NCBI RefSeq assembly: GCF_028554725.1
Contig: NC_071671.1
Location: 3,630,501 to 3,694,500, forward strand
Length of the DNA stretch: 64,000 nt
Reading direction: 5' to 3'
Source: Zeugodacus cucurbitae
Taxonomy: Eukaryota > Arthropoda > Insecta > Diptera > Tephritidae
Shown: in pieces, positions 46,655-57,314 of the stretch
Layout: each line of letters begins with the position of its first letter
Position numbering within the stretch: position 1 is the stretch's first letter
Program-made: the position numbers and the translations under genes
The notes under the pieces: generated by a model
Database searches by the model: none
Seen by the model: the letters and a program-made list of their open reading frames with translations, nothing else
Told to the model about the DNA's origin: nothing

Positions 46655-48770
46655 ATGGATCACTAGTTCTTCCCTCTGATAAGCAAAGAGTGGATATCTG
46701 AGGATAGTACTGCAGTGTAGTTGAATGTAACTTATAGAGGATTCAAACCATTGACTTCATTAAAAGGAGTTCTCAATAAATATCATCGCCGGAGAAACAG
46801 ACCAACTTTTGATGACCCGTAATCTGCCTGTCTCTCTTAACTAATACGTTCCATGATGCTTTCCTCGAACTGACCATTTTTTCCTACTTTTTGAATACTA
46901 ACTTAACCACTTCCATGCTAACTGCAACTGCAACTCAGAATCACCGCTGGCATTAGAGCAAGAAGCTTCAAGAGAAGCATAAACCTCATACACTTATGCA
47001 TGTGTTCAAATTGCAGTTCCGACAGTTTATTGATGCAGTGACCCAGACAAAACCGCCCAACAAATGTACACCTTTGACAATACATGCAGACGCACATACA
47101 CTTACTGTAACTGTAAATATGTACTTTCTCGTATTTTTCACTTGACCATCAGTTGCAGTATTGACGCACTCAACTCGCTCGTGCACATGCCTTGTCTACG
47201 TTTTTGGCATTGTCAAAATGTTAACATTTGAAAATGTCACAACAACAACAATAAAAACAACACAAACATGATTATCAAAATATTAGCAACAACATGCAGC
47301 ATGAGTAGCAAGTGCAAGTAGCACGTGCCACAAATAACAAAATAACAACAACACACAAGCCATGAAACAAAAGACTGCCACCAGGTGGAGCCACCACTGA
47401 CAGTTGTGCAGCGAGAAGTGGGTCAAACTGCAGCAGCAACAACAACTGCTGCTGGAGTAGCAGCAATAACTGTGAATGACATAAATATGTCAAAATGCAG
47501 CTGTGCGTCCGCATGTATGTGAGTGTGTGTGTCGACATTTTTCCCCCAACTATCAACAGCTGACTGCAGCTGGCGGTTAATGTGCCAAGTTGCCTTTAAA
47601 TTTGTTGCTTGCCATTTTTTCTCTGGGTTCCTTTGCATTTTGGCAGGAATTCCATGGCGTATACGCAACCGACTACCATTTGACTGCTGCAACTGCCATT
47701 ATTTCGAATTTTATTCAATTGCATGTTTTATGTTTACCTTCACCATACATTTATGCTTGCTTGCATCTGCCGACATTTGCACATTTCGGCCATTTTGTCT
47801 CTGGACTATTTGCCAAGTGTGTGAACGAAATGCCGGAATTGCAGGTGACGCTCGACAACTCGACGTGGGCGCTGCAATTTCACTTTATTAGTCGTAAACT
47901 TGCGTAGTGTCAGTAGTAAAATGTTGCTGCTGTCGCTTGCAGTTGTTGCAGTTGTTGGTCGTTTGTTTGTGGAAGTGACATATGTATATATGAAGACATA
48001 TAGTAGTTCTGTGTACTAAGACTGTATGTACTGCTATTATACTTAGGCGCTTAGCCAAGTGTGTGCGCTTTCTCCGTTGTGAATCATTGTTATTTACTTT
48101 ACAGGCAACAATACATATATATAGAAGATATATATAGCCTATATTATAATAGTCCACTGACTGCCATCAGTGAACTCTCTACAATACACACACCTACTTT
48201 CAATCCTTAGCATTTATGAATGCTCAGCATCTTATAAAATCAACTCCTACTTCGACTCTTCTCCCCTTCATTTGCCTTTCACCCAAGTCCGTCTTTTATG
48301 CCAACGTCATTGTTATTGCATAATAAGTGCATTTCCATGAAGACAGTCTAGAAATTTGCTAAACTTTCACTACTGCTATTCACCTTATTTTCTCTCTCTC
48401 TCTCATTTTGCCCTTATTACCCTTATTTACTTTCCTGGCGAAGTGTTTACGCTTCGTTTTCTCTATGCTACAAATTTGCTACTTGCATTTTATGCTTCAC
48501 TTGTCACTTGCCGTCATTATTATTATTATCTTCGAATATGCTTAGGGCTACACATGTGATACAAGGGTATATAAATACTTCATTTTCTAGGTGCTGAGAA
48601 AGAGTACAACTTTGGGTTTAAATATAGGTAGATTGTGAGGTTTCAGCAACAATTATATAAAAATAATTATAGAGTTTCCCTCTGAAGAAATTTAACAAGA
48701 TTTCTCCACCTTTCTCATTCTCTCGAGGGATTATTTGAGTATCAGTCTTAAACATTAGTTGTCGCTTATT
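46655..48770. other. No gene seen; CAACAA-rich stretch
   Basis: CAACAA and GCAGCAGCA words at 47,230-47,480 give antisense Leu-rich frames. A frame of 122 codons at 47,523 on the plus strand overlaps frames on the other strand and has no family signature. Confidence 0.5.
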
Positions 48771-48844
48771 CGAGAAAGTATTCCCAATTCCATTGACATC
48801 TCCAAGTTCGCGGCCACCAAAAAATATTTATAGTGCTCTGGTAT

Positions 48845-49930
48845 GTGATTGGCGTTGAACCTCTCTTTCCTTTGCAATTCGGCGCCAGTTGGAGATTCCA
48901 AGTGTAACCAGGTCGCTCTCCATCTGGTCCTTCCAACGGAGCGGCCGCCTACCCCTCCTCGGCTTCCTCCGGCGGGTACTGCATCGAACACTTTCAGAGC
49001 TGGAGTGTTGTCGTCCATTCGGAGAAAATGACCTAGCCAGCGTAGCCGCTGTCTTTTTATTCGCTGAACTATGTCAATATCGTCGTATAACACGTACAGC
49101 TCTTCGTTCCATCGTCTGCGGTATTCGCCGTTGCCAATGTTCTGAGGACCATAAACCTTGCGCAAAATGTTCCTCTCGAAAACTTCTAGTGTCGCCTCAT
49201 CGGATGTTGACATCGTCCATGCTTCTGCACCATAAAGTAGGACGGGAATGATAAGCGACTTTACTTTTCAATTGCCTACTCAGTCCAAAGTAGCATCTGT
49301 TGGCAAGAGTGATATTGCGCTGGATTTCGATGCTGACATTGTTGGTGTTGTTGATACTGGTTCAAAGGTATACGAAATTATCTACGATTCGAAGTTATGA
49401 CTGTCAACAGTGACGTGGGAGCCAAGACGCGAGTGCGCCGACTGTTTGCTTGATGACAGGAGATACTTCGTCTTCTCCTCATTCACCTCCAGACCCATTC
49501 GCTTCGCCTCCTTATCCATGCGGGAAAAAGCAGAACAAACGGCGCGGTTGTTGCTTCCGATGATATCAATATCATCGGCGTACGCCAGCAGCTGTACACA
49601 CTTATAGAAGATTGTACCTTCTCTATTTAGCTCTGCAGCTCGTATAATTTTTTCCAGCATCAAGTTAAAGAAGTCACATTTGGTATCGAACGGCTCGGAG
49701 AGGTCCTTCCCAATCATGACGGAGCTTTTGGTGTTCCTCAACGTCAACTTACACCGCCGTATTAGTTTTACGGGGATACCAAATTCAGACATCGCGGCGT
49801 AAAGGCAGCTCCTTTTCGTGCTGTCGAAAGCAGCTTTAAAATCGACAAAAAGGTGGTGTGTGTCGATCCTCCTTTCACGGGTCTTCACCAAGATTTGGCG
49901 CATGGTGGATTTTCCAGGTTTAAAGCCTTA
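48845..49930 (-). mobile_element. LINE reverse transcriptase and C-terminal region, broken
   Basis: The minus strand from 49,903 reads THHLFVDFKAAFDSTKR (RT motif with the first catalytic Asp), EFGIPVKLIRRCKLTLRNTK, LAYADDIDIIG (YADD box) and EVNEEKTKYLLSSSKQSAHS. After a break it reads VYGPQNIGNGEYRRRWNEEL and RLRWLGHFLRMDDNTPALKV at 49,150-48,990, then loses frame. Between FDTK and CDFFNLMLEK the usual GFRQGD-type block is missing, an internal deletion in the RT core. The endonuclease is absent. This is the best-preserved RT in the window but is not functional. Confidence 0.85.
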
Positions 49931-49934
49931 AAAC

Positions 49935-50125
49935 GTTTGCAAGGGGTGTCTCATCCGAGGCTTTCTTCGATTTTTCATTGGTACTTCGTTTTTATGTAGT
50001 GGGTTCCAAACCCTACGCACAACCGCAGAAGCGGGTTTGCCTTTTCACTTTAGCTCCCAAGTGAATGACAATCCAAAGCTTTCCTCACTTATGTGAACTT
50101 CTACACATGATCCCATCCACCCGTG
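49935..50125 (+). mobile_element. LINE 5'-type segment, opposite orientation
   Basis: TTTTTATGTAGTGGGTTCCA and ACCCTACGCACAACC match, in reverse, the segment at 10,640-10,760. CCCAAGTGAATGACAATC and TTTCCTCACTTATGTGAACT match 10,520-10,575. It abuts the RT copy that runs the other way, so the junction near 49,930 is either two independent insertions or an inversion typical of twin-primed LINE integration. Confidence 0.6.
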
Positions 50126-50129
50126 TTCT

Positions 50130-52085
50130 GGTATACAGACCGATATAAGAGATATGGGTCCTTCAGGTTTTAGATTCCAATTTCCTGACACTTACCTAGG
50201 GTAGTTTCAAAAAATCGGCATCTGTTTAATAAAACAGTGATCAAAATGTACATTGATTTGGACCTAAGATTTTTCCTAAGATTTTCATAATCACTTAGTT
50301 TTATAGTACGGTCCTTAATTCCTATGCTAAAGTCAGAGCTTGTTTAACCCCACGACTATAACTATGGGTATAGAATTAGTCTATTACCTTGTCAGTTAAT
50401 GGTGGGATCCCTATATATTTAGCAAAGAATATAGTATGTATACTATAACTAAAAGAGAAGCAGAGAAGAGCATATCTAACATTATCGAGTCTTAAAATGA
50501 GCCTCAGTTGAGATCAGCAAGATCTTTCAGACACGAACAATGCTTGATGGTTATGATTTTTCAGAGAAAAGTCAATCCATTTATAAAAAGCCTTTCTTTA
50601 ATATAGAAATCTTCGAAGAACTCATAAAAATTTCTTACAGGAACCTAAAATAGGTTGTGAAACACTGATCTCACTCAAAAAGTCGAGATTTTTTCAAATC
50701 TTTTGCCTGGACTAGGTATCTTAAGTTCAACAAACCATATTCAGCTTCAGTGCTAATATTTCTCAGCAACAAGATGAAGTGCAAACACCTACTTTTGTTA
50801 GCTTTTCAATTTATGAAATCTTCCACATACATTGGGAAGAAGAAAACACCGGCACTTCAATCTCACGAAACTTATTATACACAACAAAAACGCGTTGATG
50901 AGTCGATGAAATGATTTATTAGAAGTTATGCACATACAAATTTTCCACAACAGAGTGCAACTCAAACAACCTGTAGCATATGCATCAGCGAAGACAGGTC
51001 CACTGTTGATTGCGCCGTGAGGTGCGAGTTGCGAGTTGCGACGTGCCACATGAAGAGCCGCCGACAAGTTGCGGATAGCGGTGATGAGTAGCTGTTTTGA
51101 GTTGAAGTGCTCAAGTGCCGGAGATGTGTGCATTATGGGCATGTGCTGTGTGTAGCGCGCTGTTTGGCAGTTGGGCGGCGTGTTGCATGTGGCAAGTAGC
51201 ACAAACGAAGTTTAATGCGTGGCACACAAGTTGAAGCGCCCACTCAGATTTGCATGACAGAAGACAGCAATTTGTAGACGCTTTCAATAGCATGCGAGTG
51301 TGTCTTATGCAGCCGGTGGCTGCCTTGTGCACCTACGTTGATTACTGCGCTGCCTCGTTGGTTGTATAATTGAATACTGAAATGGGATTTCATTAAAGCG
51401 TCTTCTGCCAGCACTCTTTTACTGGCTTTGCACTCTTCTATGCTCAGCTTAAACCTTTTAAAAGCGAAATTGCATTTGCCTCGTTGTATCTTGCATGCAA
51501 CACATAGCGATGCTTAATATTTGTTTACCCATCACCACTCATTACATACCCAATTGATACCTGCCTCATACGCCGCGTTTTACTCCCTCTACGCTCTTCA
51601 CTTCTCACAGAGTTTGCATTTTGTTAGATAATTTTCCTAAATAATGAGAATCCAATTAAATTCGTTTTGCATTTTTTGTTGCATGCAACTTTAACACTAC
51701 CGTTACTTAATTCTTAAGGGATTTACTGCCTGGGAAAATGATAAATTTTCACAAAATGTGCAGTTACCTGGCAGATTTTTGCCAACTTCGATTAACTAAC
51801 TCACTCTCTGTGGCAGGTGAGGCTTGTGGCATGCTAGTGTGCTCATATACGAGTACATATATGGTGGTTGAGGTGTTGAAATTTATTTTATTTTCTCTAT
51901 CAGCAACTATTATTCGGCCACGTTTGTTTAGTAATGATTATAAATTATTGTGCAGGGATTTGCATAGCCATTAAAACTGTAAATTTATCATAATGTTGCA
52001 GTTGCAAATGGCTGACCTAAAGTTCATGCCACACAATTCGTTATAATAAGATCTAATAGTTTTTGACTAATTTTGGTATTAAATA
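50130..52085. other. No gene seen
   Basis: The stretch is AT-rich to 50,790. After that, a segment with repeated GTTGCGAGTTGCGA-type words (50,990-51,220) yields a 134-codon minus-strand frame that looks like repeat-derived chance. No exon is supported. Confidence 0.5.
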
Positions 52086-52099
52086 TGTGTACTTGAGAA

Positions 52100-52202
52100 C
52101 TGGTATAAAATGGTATAAACTGGTATAAAATGGTATAAACTAGTATAAATTGATTTAAACTAGTATGAGCTGGTTAAAACTGGAATAAACTGGTATAATT
52201 AT
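52100..52202. repeat. Minisatellite, about 11-base unit
   Basis: Around eight to nine diverged copies of ACTGGTATAAA lie just downstream of gene A (beyond its 3' end). Variants include ACTAGTATAAA and ATGGTATAAA. Confidence 0.8.
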
Positions 52203-52487
52203 TATGTATTATCGACTGAGTGGATGATAACCTTTTATCAATGGCGTTCCAAAAGTTTTCACTTAAGGAATTATTTGAAAAGCTCATCACTTCAGTGAAT
52301 ATTTCGAAAACTCCCTGTGCTAGAACAATCATATTTTCGAGATCTGTTCGAAAAGCTGAGTATTAGACTCAACCAAAGATCTAGCCATAATCGATGTTAA
52401 ACATTTGTGAGTTTAAAATCGATAAAATCGAACTGGGATTAAGTTAAATTAGATTTTCCTCGATTTCATATCAACATAATAGTCCAT

Positions 52488-52493
52488 TTTATT
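52488..52493 (-). promoter_or_regulatory. AATAAA polyadenylation signal, gene A
   Basis: AATAAA on the minus strand, about 217 bases after the stop of gene A, is the first clear canonical signal downstream. It implies a 3' UTR of roughly 240 bases. Confidence 0.45.
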
Positions 52494-52709
52494 CCAAATT
52501 TGATAGACAATACATTTTTACGAAATACATTTCAATAATATTAAATTTGATTGACGCGTAAACATTTTTCTTCAAAGTCCTAATCGTAGCTGCGAAAGCC
52601 ATTTCGAACAGTGGTTCTAGTAGTTCTCACTGTTAAGTCTACTGAAGTGTCTTTGTGTGTTACTGCTTGGCACAATGCTCTAACTCGGGCCCAACACAGT
52701 TTGAAAATA

Positions 52710-55700
52710 TCATCGCTTAGAAAGACGTCGACGCTTCAGTCTAGGCGGCTCCATAAAACGAACTCGGGTAGGGCGTTTTTCAAAAATCTTTCTGACATTA
52801 GGCTCCGTAGAGTCTGCATCGTTTGAACTTGAACCAGTAGGATTGTCGGACGCGCGATTTTCACGCATACGCATTCTAAAAGCAATAAGATAGTTTGAAC
52901 TAAAAACAAATATATAACTTTTTCACCTGACTAGACTTGAGCTACGTACAACACCGATCGCAGCTTGCTTCTCATAGATAATGGTCAAGTAAATGCAGAT
53001 GAGTAGTATAATGAAGATAATGATGAGTATGCCGAAGGCAGCGATATCAAAGCTATGCTGTAACAAGATTTAAAGCTATTACTGAAATAACGGCAGAAAA
53101 TTGAGAGGTTCTCACCAGCGAGCACTCGATACACTCGTACATCTCACGCGAAACGCCCAAACTGGCGAAGCGCAGATCTTCACAGTGTGGAAATTGCTCA
53201 AATAACGGCGCAACAAAGCTCATGAGTGCTTTCGCAAGCAACTCACTGATGGTATCGATATTTTCTTGCAGCAGATTCTCTAGCGTATGACAGAAGTCGG
53301 ATAACTCTTGTGCCTCACGCAACACACGCTTAATCAGCCGCGTTAGATTGTCGCCCGGTAGTTGGTTACGCAGATTCCCAGACTGTTGCGTCAGCCTAAA
53401 TATGTTTGCGGCGATATTGCGTTTGAAGAGTTGTTCGAATACATACTCTCTAATCGTATTCAGATTGCAAGCGAGCAGCTCTTGCTTGGTGTTTTTATCC
53501 TCCGCGCTAGTCTCACCTATATTATAGCTGTGCAATGTATTATATAATTCATACCAGTTTTCCATGTTTAGTTCTTGTCGCACAACTTCAAACATGGCGC
53601 CCGAACGGTAAACTTTATCGAAAAATGTCAATTGCTGGTTAAGCTCTCGCGCCCATTCTTCCGTTTCTGGCTTGTTGTTGTAGTCGAGTATGTTGTCACA
53701 TAAATCGTGCACCGAGTAGTTCGCGACTGAGAACCTAGGATTGTCTTCCGCGGGTCTCATAGAACGCACTTCATTATGTAAGCTACAGTAATGGAACTTG
53801 GTTGCATTACAGAATTCTTCATTTTCATTGCTGGAAAATAAAATAGCTGTGATAGGACAGTTAGAAAGTGGACCCAGTGTAAGTGGACTTACACTTCTCT
53901 GTGGTAATTGTAGTAGACGACGCCATGAAGAAAGTGCCAGATTACAAATAGGCAGAGGAATATTGAGGTAATGGAAATCGCAAAGATGATGCTGAAAAGT
54001 ATTTATAAAGAGTCTAGATTAATAAAGCTCTTCAGCCGGTTAACAGAAGCTCCGAAAGTTGCTCGGCAGCTCAATGCAAATGTGTATCGCGTTTAGTGAA
54101 CTCCACGAACATCTCTACTTACCTCATCAGCACATATCTGGTGATGACACGATTCCTAGTACCAATTACAAAATCTCCAAGGTAAACGCCGATCAAAGCA
54201 AGTATTATTAAAGCCACTATGCAATAGACCACTTCCAAGTGACTTATGTTGGGTGACAAAAAGAAGTCTGCCTCTGTCGACGACTCACGCTGAAGACGCG
54301 CAAGTTGTGCGAATATTTTAGCATCGAGCGTGGTGTACTCGTATGCTAAGTGTGAGGAGAGGAATCTTAATTAAGAGCGGATATTTTATGCACTCAATCT
54401 ACTTACTCTTCTTAGTCACGGTTTCGTTGAAGTCCCTTCTCAGCATTTCGAAATTATTGTACATATTTGTGGTGAGGTTTTCTCGCATCTCATTCAGAGT
54501 TGAAGCGAAAAGGACTACTTCTAAGATTTTTGCTAAAATTTTATCGATGTTTAGGAGCTATGGGGAGAAAGGAAATAATAACTTTGAAATATATATACAA
54601 ATATATCGTGTAAGTGTTATTGGAATCAGTTAAACTAGTCAGGGGTTAGGTTAGGTTACAAAGGCTTTACTCAAGTTAGATTTTGAGGCTGATCCTCACG
54701 AAAAGTGTCGTCCTAAGATGAGGAACAACCACTTAATGGATTCGAGTACTGCCTAGGACAAAATCTAAAACTATAGGATATATTCAACCGAGCAGTGGTC
54801 GATCTTTGGCTGATGATATGGAATAGCCGGGTCTTTTAGAATAGACTTATAACATTACCATCACAATCTGCTGTTCATTGGCCTTAAATTCGCTGAACAG
54901 TAGCCTGGAATAGTCATTGAAACTTATGTACTGCAAATCCAGTAAGGTTGTGGTGTTGCGATAGAAGAAACGGGCATCTAGAGGAAAGAAAGTAAAGCTT
55001 TTGAAAGATTACTTAAAACAAATGAGAACGGTTCTCAAAAAAACTGGAAGTATTGTGGAATTTTATATTGCATTAACAGATTTAAATTTGGAACGAGAAG
55101 GAAATAATGTCAGAAGTGGTAAATATCGTACGTTGCCTTGGGGTTACACTTATATACTGTTCTAAGATCACTTTTCTAGAAATAGTCATATTGTTAAACG
55201 ATTTAGAAATGAAAGGAACGGTTTTCAACGAAGAACAATTTAAAGAGAGTGAGGACTAGTTGGAGATTTTAAAGCAGGAGGCAGTGCTGGAGCTCTATTC
55301 TGACACTATTCGAATCGGAAGAAACTTTATTAGTCTGGTTCAAAGAATATGACGTTAGTTGCAGACAGTTTGCGGTTTCAAGTATGAACGATCTATTTTT
55401 TCAAGAACTTCACTTACGATCACTTAGTTGCATGACATCCGATATGAGATTCTGCAGCTCCTCCTGCATTTTTCGTATGAGCGGTACTAAATCTATACTT
55501 TTCATGGATAGTTTCCCCAAGATGCTGCGTTCGCCCTTTTGTATGACCTTCGGAGCGGCGGTCTCCACTTGTGTGGCTAAATCTAGCGTTGGAATATATG
55601 AAAAACAGTCATTATAATTCTTCAAAACAAATCTGAATATAATACTCACTCTTTGAGAGATTCTCCACCTCACTCCTTATGCGATCCAAGTGTTGCGATG

Positions 55701-56409
55701 ACAATGGCTCAACTGGCAGCGGGTGAATGTATTTCTCAAAAAACTCGCTGAGTCGCAGATTTTCGCTATTAGCATCCTCTGTGCCGTTATGTATAGATTT
55801 TGTTGAAGTATACGATTCAAAAGCAAGCCAAAGAAAGAAGCTGTGCAATTGAGACAAAAGTAAATTAGCAATTTGAAACTGTAGAATAACGGAAGATTAA
55901 CGACAACTCACGTACATGTACGGTAAAATCAGTAGGAAGAGTGTAATGGAGAGCGTTAAGCGTAGGTAACGCTCAAAGGAGTTTTCAGCACGATACGTTT
56001 TCTGATGCACGAACTCGTAAAGGAACCACGTGAGGCTAAGAAAGAAGCTGGAATAAGTAAGGCATTTGAGAATAACACTTTTGCTATACACACCCCAGTA
56101 CAGTCATAATTATGGAGGTGCAGAGAAAGCCGATTAAAGCGGGAAACTCATGCAGTTCATTTTGCCAATCAGAATTGAGCAGTGACGACGCGAAACCATG
56201 ACAATCAAAATATCCTATAGCGTATAAAATCGGTGAGTTCGAGCGTTTGAGATTCTTGTTATATATACATACATATCTAGTAACTTTTTTAACAAACCTT
56301 CCATTAACTCTCTCGGTATGCGCATGGAGTAAAACGAAGTTGACGCATTGACAATTTGACCCACGACTTCGGGCAATGGGCATTGAAAGACATCGCTGGT
56401 TAAATTCAT
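52710..56409 (-). CDS. Prominin-like five-span membrane protein, gene A
   Basis: Twelve exons on the minus strand: 56,298-56,409; 56,094-56,214; 55,916-56,047; 55,650-55,840; 55,418-55,582; 54,859-54,977; 54,407-54,557; 54,123-54,345; 53,893-53,991; 53,116-53,830; 52,927-53,057; 52,710-52,875. All introns are GT-AG, and the joined frame is 774 codons plus stop. Predicted membrane segments lie near residues 62-90, 107-130, 369-390, 405-426 and 681-706. That is the prominin layout: two large extracellular loops (about 131-368 and 427-680) between short cytoplasmic parts. The second loop has conserved Cys and QELNMENWYEL. The tail is short and basic, ending RRRLSKR. Prominins bind membrane lipids and mark plasma-membrane protrusions. 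The start is uncertain: no signal peptide is visible, so a 5' exon may be missing, although a TAA lies in frame just before this ATG. Confidence 0.8.
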
Positions 56410-56414
56410 TATTT

Positions 56415-56750
56415 ATCTTACTTATTTTTTAAGGCGCTTCAGGGAGAAACTTTAAATTTACTATATTTTAAAATTTCTCGTAAATTTGACTATATATTTT
56501 TTAAACTTTTCTATTAAAAATCACTTTCAACACGAAATTTAGATTTTAAATATATAAAATTTATATTTTTAATGGGAATTCACCAATTTTTTTTTTAGTT
56601 TTGAAAAATAAAAAACGTTTTGACAATATGAAGGTTTGATTTTCTATCGAAAAACAGTATTGGGAAGTGTAAATAGTATGAAAAGTTATTTCGCTCATGG
56701 AAGAAAGAAATCCTTCTTTCCTTAGAAAGTGGATTAAAAATTTCCAAAGT
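56415..56750. other. Intergenic spacer upstream of gene A
   Basis: Strongly AT-rich. It must hold the promoter or 5' UTR of gene A, and any missing signal-peptide exon could lie here. I see no clear TATA box or exon. Confidence 0.4.
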
Positions 56751-56751
56751 T

Positions 56752-57111
56752 GATCTCTTCTAAGATTTCTTATACCAGATTCTCGTACAATTTTTCAGCC
56801 TACTCCAGTTCGTTCGAATCTAACTCTGCAAAGAGCATCAGTTTCGTCCGAAGTTCGCCCACATCAACGCCTGTTTTGAGGCAGACAACGTCGGCTTCAG
56901 AGTTCAGTATGAGCGCTCTTATTATCTTGATCTCTTCTAATATTATATTTATTATACCAGATTCTCGTATAATTTTTCAGCCTACTCCAGTTCGTTCGAG
57001 TCTAACTCTGTAAAAAAACAGACACTTTCGTCCAAAGTTCACCCACAACCCCGCCTGTTTTGGGGTAGACCACGTCACCTTCAAACTTCAGTATGAGCCC
57101 TCTTATTAAGA
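56752..57111 (-). repeat. Tandem duplication, 177-base period, coding-like
   Basis: Copies at 56,752-56,928 and 56,929-57,111 share GATCTCTTCTAA, TATACCAGATTCTCGTA, TTTTTCAGCCTACTCCAGTT, GTTCGTTCGA and CAGTATGAGC. Read on the minus strand, copy 1 is open for about 43 codons, with SEADVVCLKTGVDVGELRTK followed by LMLFAELDSNELE, a stop, and then AEKLYENLV. Copy 2 keeps much of this (DVVYPKTGGVVGELWTKVS). It looks like a decayed, duplicated protein-coding segment, but I do not recognise the family and it is not prominin-like. Confidence 0.7.
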
Positions 57112-57218
57112 GCTTTTCGAGAAACCTCTCCGTCAACTCTATGCAAAAGTTAAGACTTATACTAAAGGCACATTTTACTTACAAAAACACATATTTGGAA
57201 AGAAAAAATGTCGCGTCA

Positions 57219-57224
57219 TTTATT
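57219..57224 (-). promoter_or_regulatory. AATAAA polyadenylation signal, gene B
   Basis: AATAAA on the minus strand, about 90 bases downstream of the gene B stop. It implies a short 3' UTR. Confidence 0.55.
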
Positions 57225-57314
57225 GTAAATTATAAATATATAAGTACATATTCGATCTCTAGCAAAAAATAACCACAAATTTACTATTGAATCCACTATC
57301 TACCACCCTTTTGC

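Noticed and set aside
47523..47891. 122-codon plus-strand frame
   Set aside because: Overlapped by frames on both strands and Cys/Phe-rich. Looks like trinucleotide-biased non-coding DNA.
50798..51202. 134-codon minus-strand frame
   Set aside because: Much of it reads repeated GTTGCGAGTTGCGA-type DNA, and no domain or neighbour supports it.
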